From Burkholderiales bacterium UBA4615 (GTDB taxonomy: Bacteria > Pseudomonadota > Gammaproteobacteria > Burkholderiales > Burkholderiaceae_E), in the NCBI GenBank assembly GCA_002386465.1, contig DGIT01000014.1, positions 1 through 52,204 of the forward strand: DNA of 52,204 nucleotides, in the 5' to 3' direction. Position numbers and translations under genes: made by a program. The notes under the pieces were generated by a model, which saw nothing but the letters and a program-made list of their open reading frames with translations, had not been told where the DNA came from and did not search any database. The number at the start of each line of letters is the position of its first letter. Within the stretch, counting starts at the first letter, position 1. This document shows positions 25,413 through 33,210 of the stretch, one piece after another.

Positions 25413-26582
25413 ATGAAAATCCATGAGTACCAGGGCAAGGAACTCCTGAAGCGCTATGGCGTGCGGGTGCCGCGCGGCATCCCGTGCTTCTCGGTCGACG
25501 AGGCGGTCAAAGCCGCTGAAGCCCTCGGTGGCAAGGTGTGGGTGGTCAAGGCGCAGATCCATGCGGGCGGCCGAGGTAAGGGCGGAGGCGTGAAGGTCGC
25601 CAAGTCGATTGCAGAGGTGCGTGAGAACGCCAGCCGCATCCTGGGCATGCAACTGGTGACCCATCAGACCGCTGCAACCGGCCAGAAGGTGCGACGGTTG
25701 CTGATCGAAGAAGGTGCCGACATCCGCAAAGAGCTCTATGTCGGACTGGTTGTGGATCGCGTGACGCAGCAAGTGACGATCATGGCCTCCAGCGAAGGCG
25801 GGATGGACATCGAGGAAGTCGCAGAAAAAACGCCCGAGCTGATTCACAAAGTGTCGATTGACCCGGTGGCGGGGCTTTCCGATGCCGACGCAGATCAACT
25901 CGCACGCAAGATCGGAATCCCTGACGGCTCGGTTGCGCAGGCGCGCGCCGTGTTTCAGGCACTGAACAAAGCTTTCTGGGACACTGATGCCAGTCTGGCC
26001 GAAATCAATCCCCTGATCCTGACTGGCTCAGGCGACGTCATTGCGCTGGACGCCAAACTGAACTTTGACTCGAACGCGCTCTTTCGGCACCCGGAAATCG
26101 TCGAACTGCGGGACTTTGACGAAGAAGACCCGGCTGAAATCGAAGCCTCTAAGTACGACCTGGCCTACATCCAGCTCGACGGCAACATCGGTTGCCTGGT
26201 CAACGGCGCGGGTCTGGCCATGGCCACGATGGATACCATCAAATTGTTTGGCGGCGAGCCCGCGAACTTCCTTGATGTGGGCGGTGGCGCCACGGCTGAG
26301 AAAGTCACCGAAGCCTTCAAGATCATGCTGCGCAACCCGGAATTGAAAGCGATTCTGGTCAATATTTTCGGCGGCATCATGAAGTGCGACACCATTGCTG
26401 AAGGGGTGGTCACCGCCTCGCGTGCCGTGGGGCTCAAGGTGCCGCTGGTGGTCCGCATGAAGGGCACCAACGAAGATCTGGGCAAGAAGCTGCTCGCAGA
26501 CTCCGGCCTGCCCATCATTTCTGCCGACACCATGGCTCAGGCGGCTGAAAAAGTCGTTGCTGCGGCTTCGGCTGCGCGTTAA
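25413..26582 (+). CDS. sucC: Succinyl-CoA synthetase beta subunit
   Basis: A 389-residue ADP/GDP-forming subunit. MKIHEYQGKELLKRYGV is the invariant N terminus and fixes the start at 25413. The ATP-grasp region carries KAQIHAGGRGKGGGVK, EINPLILT and LDAKLNFD; the C-terminal CoA-ligase-like domain has DVGGGATAEKVTEAFK and VNIFGGIMKCD. With SucD it makes ATP from succinyl-CoA in the TCA cycle. The 254 bases upstream hold its promoter, which I could not place with confidence. Confidence 0.98.
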   Translation: MKIHEYQGKELLKRYGVRVPRGIPCFSVDEAVKAAEALGGKVWVVKAQIHAGGRGKGGGVKVAKSIAEVRENASRILGMQLVTHQTAATGQKVRRLLIEEGADIRKELYVGLVVDRVTQQVTIMASSEGGMDIEEVAEKTPELIHKVSIDPVAGLSDADADQLARKIGIPDGSVAQARAVFQALNKAFWDTDASLAEINPLILTGSGDVIALDAKLNFDSNALFRHPEIVELRDFDEEDPAEIEASKYDLAYIQLDGNIGCLVNGAGLAMATMDTIKLFGGEPANFLDVGGGATAEKVTEAFKIMLRNPELKAILVNIFGGIMKCDTIAEGVVTASRAVGLKVPLVVRMKGTNEDLGKKLLADSGLPIISADTMAQAAEKVVAAASAAR

Positions 26583-26604
26583 TCCGAATCCGGAGCGAAA
26601 CACC

Positions 26605-27486
26605 ATGTCGATCCTGGTCAATCGTCACACCAAGGTCATCACCCAAGGCATCACTGGAAAGACCGGGCAGTTTCATACCCGCATGTGCCGCGAATACGCC
26701 AACGGCAAGGAGTGCTTCGTGGCCGGGGTCAACCCCAAGAAGGCCGGCGAAGACTTCGAGGGCATTCCGATCTATGCATCGGTCAAAGATGCCAAGGCCC
26801 AGACGGGTGCGACCGCATCGGTGATCTACGTGCCTCCCGCCGGCGCTGCTGCGGCCATCTGGGAAGCGGTGGAAGCCGATCTGGACCTCGTGGTTTGCAT
26901 CACTGAGGGCATCCCTGTTCGGGACATGATCGAAGTGCGTGACCGCATGCGCAAGCAGAACCGTCGCACCATTCTGCTCGGGCCGAACTGCCCGGGCGTG
27001 ATCACCCCCGACGAAGTCAAGATCGGCATCATGCCGGGCCATATTCACCGCAAGGGTCGCATCGGCGTGGTGTCCCGGTCGGGAACGCTGACCTACGAAG
27101 CCGTGGGCCAGCTGACTGAGCTTGGTCTGGGCCAGTCATCGGCGGTAGGCATTGGAGGTGATCCGGTCAACGGCCTGAAGCACATCGATGTCATGCGCAT
27201 GTTCAATGACGATCCGGAAACCGATGCGGTGGTCATGATCGGCGAGATCGGCGGGTCCGATGAGGAAACCGCTGCCCTCTGGATCAAGGACAACATGAAA
27301 AAGCCTGTCGTTGGTTTTATAGCAGGGGTCACGGCACCACCCGGCAAGCGCATGGGCCATGCCGGCGCCATCATTTCCGGCGGCAAGGGCACTGCTCAGG
27401 AGAAGCTTGAAGTCATGGCGGCCTGCGGGATCAAGGTCACCAAGAATCCATCCGAAATGGGCGCGCTGCTCAAAGCAGCCATCTGA
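26605..27486 (+). CDS. sucD: Succinyl-CoA synthetase alpha subunit
   Basis: A 293-residue subunit with an N-terminal Rossmann CoA-binding domain (MSILVNRHTKVITQGITGKTG, VYVPPAGAAAAIWEA-like IYVPPAGAAAA) and the phosphohistidine loop MGHAGAIISGGKGTA. It accepts the phosphate from succinyl phosphate and hands it to the nucleotide on SucC. It starts 23 bases after sucC and ends with a clear terminator, so sucCD is a two-gene operon. Confidence 0.98.
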   Translation: MSILVNRHTKVITQGITGKTGQFHTRMCREYANGKECFVAGVNPKKAGEDFEGIPIYASVKDAKAQTGATASVIYVPPAGAAAAIWEAVEADLDLVVCITEGIPVRDMIEVRDRMRKQNRRTILLGPNCPGVITPDEVKIGIMPGHIHRKGRIGVVSRSGTLTYEAVGQLTELGLGQSSAVGIGGDPVNGLKHIDVMRMFNDDPETDAVVMIGEIGGSDEETAALWIKDNMKKPVVGFIAGVTAPPGKRMGHAGAIISGGKGTAQEKLEVMAACGIKVTKNPSEMGALLKAAI

Positions 27487-27493
27487 TCATCCG

Positions 27494-27526
27494 GGGCGTT
27501 CCGAACGCCCTCTTTTGCGTTTTTGG
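27494..27526 (+). terminator. Intrinsic terminator after sucD
   Basis: GGGCGTT (27494-27500) pairs with AACGCCC (27504-27510) around a CCG loop, followed by TCTTTTGCGTTTTT. It lies eight bases after the sucD stop. Confidence 0.85.
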
Positions 27527-27745
27527 TGGTGAGACAGACCTGATTCAGGGGCACGTTTCAGGCGCAAACCCTCGCGCACTCAGCGTCTTTTCGGCACGAA
27601 TTAGTCACGCTTCAGGCACGAAGCTGACCCGCTCTCAAGAACACAACAAAGCGCCTCCGACCCCCTGAACCGTCGGGCGGGTTGCGCAAGCCGTTCGCAC
27701 AATGTGGCTCCAGAAGGGGTTGCAGGCGCCGATAGATTGCCGGTC

Positions 27746-28570
27746 ATGGCGCAATTACTGACCGGAAAACGGACGCATTTCACTCGATCGCCGATCGTGG
27801 CGTCGGTGCATGCGCCGACCCTTTTGCAATTTGGGGTCTGCTCCGATTCCGGCCCGACCCGCACGTGCAATGAGGATCGCTGGCAGGCCGACGCGGCGCA
27901 GGGACTCTTCGCGCTGGCTGATGGCATGGGCGGGGCAGGCGCGGGCGAAGTCGCCAGTGAGGTGGCCTTGTCGGGCTTCTCGAGCGATGTGCGCTCTGGC
28001 CTGGATACAGGCATGACGCCCGCGGAGTCGTTGGTACGGGCCGGTGTGCAGGCGCATGCACGGGTCCTGGCTGCCGCTCGGGCCAGACCCGAGTGCCTCG
28101 GGATGGGGTCAACGCTGGTGGCGGCGTTGCTGACCGATCTGACCCTGACCGTGGCGCATGTGGGCGATTCCAGGGCCTACCTGCTGCGAGACGGCGCGCT
28201 GATCCGGCTGACCGAAGATCATTCCGTGATGCAGGAACTGCTGCAAGCGGGCCGCCTAAGCGCCGCTCGCGGACGTCGCAACGTGTCGAAAGGTCCGCTG
28301 ACCCGCATCCTGGGCGTGAACGACCTCGCACCGGTGGTGCAGGTCTGCGAAACCGACTGGCAGCCCGACGACCTGCTGGTGCTGTGCACCGATGGCTTGA
28401 GCGATGCCCTGGATGGCGATGCCTTGGGCGGTGCACTGGCCCGCCTGCTCAATGAGACAGATCACGACCTGAACCTGACCGCTAGCGGCCTGGTGACGGC
28501 TGCCCTGTCGGCCGGATGCCGTGACAACGTCACGGTGCTGGTTACGACAGCCCTGCGCGCGGCGCGCTGA
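27746..28570 (+). CDS. PP2C-family serine/threonine protein phosphatase
   Basis: About 274 residues from the ATG at 27746; a GTG at 27704 would add 14, and the domain itself begins near LLQFGVCSDSG. No clear Shine-Dalgarno settles the start. The metal-binding aspartates of the PPM fold are all visible: NEDRW, FALADGMGGAGAGEVAS, AHVGDSRAYLLRDG, VLCTDGLSDAL and CRDNVTVLV. It should dephosphorylate phospho-Ser/Thr with two Mg or Mn ions in the cytosol. Next to it is an FHA protein, a phosphothreonine reader. No Ser/Thr kinase is seen in the window, so the phosphorylated target and kinase must lie elsewhere. Confidence 0.93.
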   Translation: MAQLLTGKRTHFTRSPIVASVHAPTLLQFGVCSDSGPTRTCNEDRWQADAAQGLFALADGMGGAGAGEVASEVALSGFSSDVRSGLDTGMTPAESLVRAGVQAHARVLAAARARPECLGMGSTLVAALLTDLTLTVAHVGDSRAYLLRDGALIRLTEDHSVMQELLQAGRLSAARGRRNVSKGPLTRILGVNDLAPVVQVCETDWQPDDLLVLCTDGLSDALDGDALGGALARLLNETDHDLNLTASGLVTAALSAGCRDNVTVLVTTALRAAR

Positions 28571-28606
28571 CGCCAACGATCGACGGCTTCTTCACGGACT
28601 TCCATC

Positions 28607-29215
28607 ATGCCAGCCAGCCAAACCACTGCTTGCCCGACCCTGGTGTTGAGCACAGGTGACACCGTGATTCGACACATTGCGCTGGATCGGGCGTGCATGC
28701 GTATTGGCCGCCGGGCAGACAACGACCTGATGCTCGATGACCTGACCGTCTCAGGGGAGCACGCCATCCTGCACACGCGCGCAGGCATTGCGGTGATTTC
28801 CGACCTGGGCAGCCGTAACGGCACTCTGGTCAATGGCCTGGAAGTGACGCAGCGCGTGCTGGCTCACGGCGATTGCATCCAGATCGGGATCTATGCATTG
28901 CGCTATGTCACTGAGCGCTTCGAAGCCTTGCCCTTCGAGTCGCCGCTGGTGGCCCACTTCATGACCCTGTCCGGGCCGCGCACCGGCGAGACCATGACCG
29001 TGGAGCGCACGCGCATCAGCCTGCGTGCAGACGCGGGACAGATCGCCGTGGTTGCGGCGCGCCGTGGCGCCCACTGGCTCACGCATCTGGACGGCACCGG
29101 GTGTCCGCTGATCAACGGCGAGCCGATCGGACTGGCCACGCGCGAGCTTGATGACGCTGACTTCATCGAGGTGGGCGGCACCTTGTTCCAGTACTGCCTC
29201 GGCCTGCCGTCCTGA
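28607..29215 (+). CDS. FHA-domain protein
   Basis: A 202-residue protein. Residues ~25-100 form a forkhead-associated domain with the phosphothreonine-binding set: RIGRRADNDLML, SGEHA and DLGSRNGTLVNG. Residues ~115-202 (LVAHFMTLSGPRTGETMTVERT to TLFQYCLGLPS) look like a second, degenerate FHA-like beta fold lacking the Arg/Ser/Asn set. No membrane segment or signal peptide is present. Placed between a PP2C phosphatase and a nucleotide cyclase, it is a candidate adaptor linking Ser/Thr phosphorylation to cyclic-nucleotide output. That role is inferred from neighbours only. Confidence 0.9.
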   Translation: MPASQTTACPTLVLSTGDTVIRHIALDRACMRIGRRADNDLMLDDLTVSGEHAILHTRAGIAVISDLGSRNGTLVNGLEVTQRVLAHGDCIQIGIYALRYVTERFEALPFESPLVAHFMTLSGPRTGETMTVERTRISLRADAGQIAVVAARRGAHWLTHLDGTGCPLINGEPIGLATRELDDADFIEVGGTLFQYCLGLPS

Positions 29216-29234
29216 GCGGCACGCAAAACCGCAC

Positions 29235-31313
29235 ATGTCATCCCTCGACTGGATTCCGATGAAGGCACGCCGCCTGATGGCGGGCCTGGTCGTGACCGGC
29301 CTGGCGCTTGGTGCGGAAATGTCGGACGTGGGCTTGCCCCTGGACGATGCGCTCGATCGGATGCTCTATGACATGCGGCTGCGCATGCAGCCTGCCAAGC
29401 CGAACAATCGCGTTCTGATCGTCGATATTGATGAACGCAGTCTGGCCGAACAGGGGGCCTGGCCGTGGCCGCGTGAGCGTATTGCCCAACTGACCGACAT
29501 CGTGGCCAATGAGGGCGGTGCACGCGCGGTCGGCCTTGATCTGGTCTTCGCCGAGTCGCACCCTCGGGACGATGATCGACTGGTCCGTGTGCTGCAGTCG
29601 GCGCCGGTTGCAATTGGGTATTACTTCTCGAGCGAACTGGGCGCTGTCCCAATCGGGCAACTGCCGCAGCCGGCGTTTTCAGCATCGGTGCTGAACGAGG
29701 CCGGCCAGTTTGCCACCAGCTGGAACGGCTATGGTGCAAACACCGCCGCCATTGCTCGGGCGGCACGTGCCAGCGGTTTTTTCAATCCGGTCGTCGACCG
29801 CGATGGTGTGATCCGCTCCTTGCCCCTGCTGGCGCAGTACCGTGGCGAACTCTACGAGTCGCTGGCGGTCTCGGTCCTCAGGTTGTCTTTCGGCAATCAG
29901 CCCGTGACCTTGCATACCGAAGGCACGCGTCATCAAAGCCTTGGCTTCGGCATTGGGGGGCAGCAGGCGCTGCTGCCGGTTTCAGTCGGCACCACAGCGC
30001 TGGTGCCCTACCAGGGCAAAGGCGGTGCAGGCGAATCTCGCTTTCGCTATGTGTCGGCCACCGATGTGCTGCAGGGCCGCGTTGAGCCGCGGCTCTTTCG
30101 TGAACGCGTTGTGCTGATTGGCACGACCGCGCCTGGTCTTGCCGAGCCGCGCAGCACACCTGTCAGTGAAACCTATCCAGGTGTTGAAATTCACGCGTCA
30201 CTCATTGCGGGGGCGCTGGAAGGTTCCTTGCGCAGTCAGCCGCCAAACAACGACGCGCTCGAGTTGGGACTGATCACCCTGGTGGGAGCTGGCGCTGCCG
30301 TGGCCATGGCCGGTGCCAGTGTTGGCGGGGTGATTGGCGTCACCGTACTGGGAATCTCGGTCCTGATCGCCTGGAATGCAGTGGCTTACACGCATTTTGG
30401 CTGGGTGCTGCCATTGGCCTGCGGCTTGCTGACCCTCCTTGTCATTGCGCTGGTGAACCTTGTGGCGAGTTATCTGATCGAGGGTCGGGCGCGGCGCGCT
30501 GTGATCCGGCTGTTCGGTCAATACGTGGCCCCGCAACTGGTCGAGCGCATCACCGACAATCCTCACAACTATCCGCTGGACAGCCAGGACAAGGAACTCA
30601 CCATTCTCTTTGCCGATATCCGCGGGTTCACGCGGATGGCCGAGGGCATGAATCCGCTGCAATTGCGCGATTTCCTGAATCGCTTCCTGACGGTCATGAC
30701 CGAAGTGATTCATGCGCACGACGGGACTGTCGACAAGTACATCGGCGACGCAGTGATGGCGTTCTGGGGCGCCCCCATTGACGATCCGCATCATGCCGAT
30801 CGCGCGGTGGCTGCAGCCATCGCGATGCAAGAGGCGGTAGCGCGACTGAATGATGAATTCGAGTCGATCGGTTTGCCCTCGATCACCGTGGGCATCGGCA
30901 TCAACACCGGTGTGGTGCGCGTGGGAGACATGGGCTCCAGACTGCGTCGCTCCTACACCGTCATTGGTGATGCCGTGAACCTGGCTGCGCGCCTTGAGGG
31001 TTTGTCCAAACGCTACAGCGTGCCGATCGTGATCGGCGATGCGACGCGCCTGGCCGTGCGCAGTATTGCGCTCCAGTTTGTCGTGCGAACCGAAGTGGCG
31101 GGCCGTTCAGAGGAAGTGGGCATCTGGACGCCGGTGGCGTTGGAATCGCATGCCTATGCGCATGGCTCCGGCATGGTTAATGATGGCGCGCATGATGCGT
31201 TCTCCTGGGAGCACACCGCTGATGACGCGGCGCCCATCACAGCGACTGAGCCCGAGCGTGCAAGCGCTGCCCGCGCACGGTTCGCTCGCGCAGACCGGGA
31301 GCCTGTTGCGTGA
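29235..31313 (+). CDS. CHASE2-domain class III adenylate/guanylate cyclase
   Basis: A 692-residue membrane protein from the ATG at 29235 (ATG at 29259 also possible). After an N-terminal membrane segment (LMAGLVVTGLALGAEM) comes a CHASE2 sensor domain of ~270 residues (RVLIVDIDERSLAEQGAWPWPRE, AVGLDLVFAE), then a cluster of hydrophobic helices (ELGLITLVGAGAAVAMAG, ITVLGISVLIAW-like, WVLPLACGLLTLLVIALV). The catalytic domain (~450-640) has metal ligands Asp461 (FADIRGF) and Asp505, the adenine-selecting Lys501 (DKYIGDAVM), Thr575 in YTVIGDAVNLAARLEG, and Asn582/Arg586 of the transition-state site. Lys plus Thr is the class IIIb pattern, usually making cAMP. The stop overlaps the next gene's start. 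Confidence 0.93.
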   Translation: MSSLDWIPMKARRLMAGLVVTGLALGAEMSDVGLPLDDALDRMLYDMRLRMQPAKPNNRVLIVDIDERSLAEQGAWPWPRERIAQLTDIVANEGGARAVGLDLVFAESHPRDDDRLVRVLQSAPVAIGYYFSSELGAVPIGQLPQPAFSASVLNEAGQFATSWNGYGANTAAIARAARASGFFNPVVDRDGVIRSLPLLAQYRGELYESLAVSVLRLSFGNQPVTLHTEGTRHQSLGFGIGGQQALLPVSVGTTALVPYQGKGGAGESRFRYVSATDVLQGRVEPRLFRERVVLIGTTAPGLAEPRSTPVSETYPGVEIHASLIAGALEGSLRSQPPNNDALELGLITLVGAGAAVAMAGASVGGVIGVTVLGISVLIAWNAVAYTHFGWVLPLACGLLTLLVIALVNLVASYLIEGRARRAVIRLFGQYVAPQLVERITDNPHNYPLDSQDKELTILFADIRGFTRMAEGMNPLQLRDFLNRFLTVMTEVIHAHDGTVDKYIGDAVMAFWGAPIDDPHHADRAVAAAIAMQEAVARLNDEFESIGLPSITVGIGINTGVVRVGDMGSRLRRSYTVIGDAVNLAARLEGLSKRYSVPIVIGDATRLAVRSIALQFVVRTEVAGRSEEVGIWTPVALESHAYAHGSGMVNDGAHDAFSWEHTADDAAPITATEPERASAARARFARADREPVA

Positions 31314-32083
31314 AGTTCAGGGTCCTGGGGTGCAGCGGCGGCATCGGCGGCACGGGGGCGTATGCACGCACCTCGTCGTATCTGGTGGACGATGACATCC
31401 TGGTCGATGCAGGCACCGGGGTGGAGGACCTGTCGGTTGAGGCGCTCACACGCATCGACCACGTGTTTCTGACCCATTCGCACCTGGATCATGTGGCTTC
31501 GTTGCCGCTGATGATCGATTCGGTGGGTGCGCGTCGCACCACCCCGCTGGTGGTGCATGCCTTGCCTGAAACACTCGAGGCACTGCGTGCACATGTATTC
31601 AATTGGGTGATCTGGCCCGACTTCACTCAAATCCCCCATTACGAGCGGCCGTGGATGGTGTTTGAACCCATCGCCCTGGGCGATGCAGTGACGATCGGTT
31701 CACGCACCCTGCGAGCGCTGCCCGCTAATCACACGGTGCCGGCATTGGGTTATCAGATCTCCTCTGAATCAGGCTCGCTTGCATATTCCGGAGACAGCTG
31801 GCCCACCGATGAATTCTGGCGCATCGTCAATCGCATTCCTGATCTGCGCCATCTGATCATCGAGACCGCGTTTCCGAATCGCGAACGCGATCTGGCCATC
31901 ACGGCCAAGCACCTCTATCCGATCGAGCTTGGTGAGCAGTTGCGTCACTTGCGCGGCGATCCGCGTATCTGGGTCAGCCACACCAAGCCCTCCGATGCCG
32001 AACTGATCTCGGGTGAGGTGCAGGCGTGGGCGGGTCGGTTCAATCCGAGCATGCTGGAACGCGGCCAGATCCTCGAGGTCTGA
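31310..32083 (+). CDS. MBL-fold class II 3',5'-cyclic-nucleotide phosphodiesterase
   Basis: A 257-residue metallo-beta-lactamase-fold hydrolase. The metal motif THSHLDHVASLP matches the HxHLDH signature of class II cAMP phosphodiesterases; further metal ligands are in ANHTVPALGYQI, YSGDSWPTDEFW and VSHTKPSD. It should hydrolyse cAMP (or a related cyclic nucleotide) in the cytosol. The start is GTG at 31310, whose GTGA overlaps the stop of the cyclase gene, so synthesis and degradation enzymes are translationally coupled. A more general MBL function cannot be ruled out by sequence alone. Confidence 0.87.
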   Translation: MKFRVLGCSGGIGGTGAYARTSSYLVDDDILVDAGTGVEDLSVEALTRIDHVFLTHSHLDHVASLPLMIDSVGARRTTPLVVHALPETLEALRAHVFNWVIWPDFTQIPHYERPWMVFEPIALGDAVTIGSRTLRALPANHTVPALGYQISSESGSLAYSGDSWPTDEFWRIVNRIPDLRHLIIETAFPNRERDLAITAKHLYPIELGEQLRHLRGDPRIWVSHTKPSDAELISGEVQAWAGRFNPSMLERGQILEV

Positions 32084-32240
32084 GCGACCCAAAAATCCAA
32101 GCCGGCGCATGCTGCGCCGCGGTGTGACATGCAGCCTGTACTGAGGCGCGCTGACGCCGCACTGAGTCTTCATTGCGTCTGCACGTGCCCGGCAGGGGCT
32201 CTCATCAGCGCTCTGATCAGCAGGCAACCCACGCTATCCG

Positions 32241-32267
32241 TGTCGCATGTCGCATGTTGCATGTCGT
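32241..32267 (+). repeat. Heptamer tandem repeat upstream of pilA
   Basis: Three tandem 7-bp units, TGTCGCA, TGTCGCA and TGTTGCA, are followed by a partial TGTCGT. They lie about 300 bases upstream of the sigma-54 promoter. TGTC-containing repeats are a feature of PilR binding sites in Pseudomonas, but here the distance is larger. Confidence 0.75.
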
Positions 32268-32561
32268 CGGGCCCGTGCTGCCCATTGCGCCGCTTCGGTC
32301 CTGCGGTTCGCACCGCCTGTGCATGTCGCCCCTTGTTGCGCGGATCGTATCGGGCACGCAGGCCGCGTGCGCATTCCGTCACATCCACGCCTGTTGGTGA
32401 CGCGTTACGTCAGGCCGCACGGCGCAGGGGGTGACGCAATGCGGCACCTCGTCGACGAACTGGCCGACAGAGGCCTGTTCTTGAGTCCATGCAACGCGAC
32501 CTGTCGACCACTGGTCGGGCGAGAGGCCCTTGACGCATTGACTTCGCATGGAATGTGCGTC

Positions 32562-32577
32562 TGGCACGGAGTTCGCT
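32562..32577 (+). promoter_or_regulatory. Sigma-54 promoter of pilA
   Basis: TGGCAC, five bases, TCGCT matches the -24/-12 consensus (TGGCAC-N5-TTGC) with one mismatch. The invariant GG (32563-32564) and GC (32575-32576) are exactly ten bases apart. Predicted transcription starts near 32588, 45 bases before the pilin ATG. Type IV pilin genes are often sigma-54/PilR controlled. Confidence 0.82.
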
Positions 32578-32632
32578 CTGAATCCTTCATCCCCCGCGGT
32601 GGTCGTGGGGTCATCCTTACCGGAGAATAACG

Positions 32633-33058
32633 ATGGTCAAGCAAGTGCAAAAAGGTTTCACCCTGATCGAACTGATGATTGTCGTGGCAATCATCGGCAT
32701 CCTGGCTGCTGTCGCGGTACCCGCCTATCAGGACTACACGGTGCGCGCCCGCGTCACGGAAGGTCTGACCCTGGCATCGGCTGCAAAAGTGACCGTGGGT
32801 GAGAATGCGATGAACGGCTCGGCTGCTGCCGGCACCGGTTGGGCGTCTCCCGGCGCCACCGACAACGTGACCTCGGTTGCGATCGATGACACGAACGGCA
32901 ACATCACCCTGACCACCACGGCACGTGCCGGTGGCGGCACCGTGATCTTCGTGCCGACGCCCGCGTTCGTTGCCAACACCACGGTGACCGATCGTATGGC
33001 CTGGGCCTGCAATACCGGCACCCTGGCTGCGAAGTACCGCCCGGCCCAGTGCCGATAA
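32633..33058 (+). CDS. pilA: Type IV major pilin (PilA-like)
   Basis: A 141-residue prepilin. A short basic leader (MVKQVQKG) precedes the PilD cleavage site, then FTLIELMIVVAIIGILAAVA, the class IVa N-terminal helix with Glu at +5. The C-terminal region has two cysteines (WACNTGTL and PAQCR) that should close the D-region disulfide loop. The mature protein is ~133 residues. A GGAG ribosome-binding site precedes the ATG, with a sigma-54 promoter upstream and a strong terminator downstream. It is the likely main pilus subunit. Confidence 0.96.
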   Translation: MVKQVQKGFTLIELMIVVAIIGILAAVAVPAYQDYTVRARVTEGLTLASAAKVTVGENAMNGSAAAGTGWASPGATDNVTSVAIDDTNGNITLTTTARAGGGTVIFVPTPAFVANTTVTDRMAWACNTGTLAAKYRPAQCR

Positions 33059-33102
33059 GCGAGGGTATGCAGCGGCAAGACACTGTCAACACCGCTTCAT
33101 CC

Positions 33103-33134
33103 AAAGGGGGTCGCACTCCGACCCCCTTTTTTTT
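33103..33134 (+). terminator. Strong intrinsic terminator after the first pilin gene
   Basis: An 11-bp perfect stem (AAAGGGGGTCG, 33103-33113, with CGACCCCCTTT, 33119-33129) and a loop of five bases are followed by an unbroken T run to 33134. It should isolate pilA from the second pilin gene. Confidence 0.95.
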
Positions 33135-33210
33135 CGTGCGCAATATGTTTCGACATTGCGTGCAACCCGCCACAGCGCGGGTGTTGCCGTTTCACCAGTA
33201 AGGATCGCTC

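Larger units (their letters stand above)
32084..32632. other. Long regulatory region upstream of the first pilin gene
   Basis: This 549-base gap has several short open frames, but none with domain character or a ribosome-binding site. It contains a heptamer repeat array at 32241-32267, a sigma-54 promoter at 32562-32577 and a leader of roughly 45 bases with a small hairpin (CCCCGC with GTGGGG around 32592-32610) before the pilA start. No terminator for the upstream phosphodiesterase gene is evident. Confidence 0.6.

Noticed and set aside
32129..32630. Small open frames upstream of pilA
   Set aside because: They overlap one another in different frames, lack ribosome-binding sites and cover the sigma-54 promoter; no protein family is recognised.
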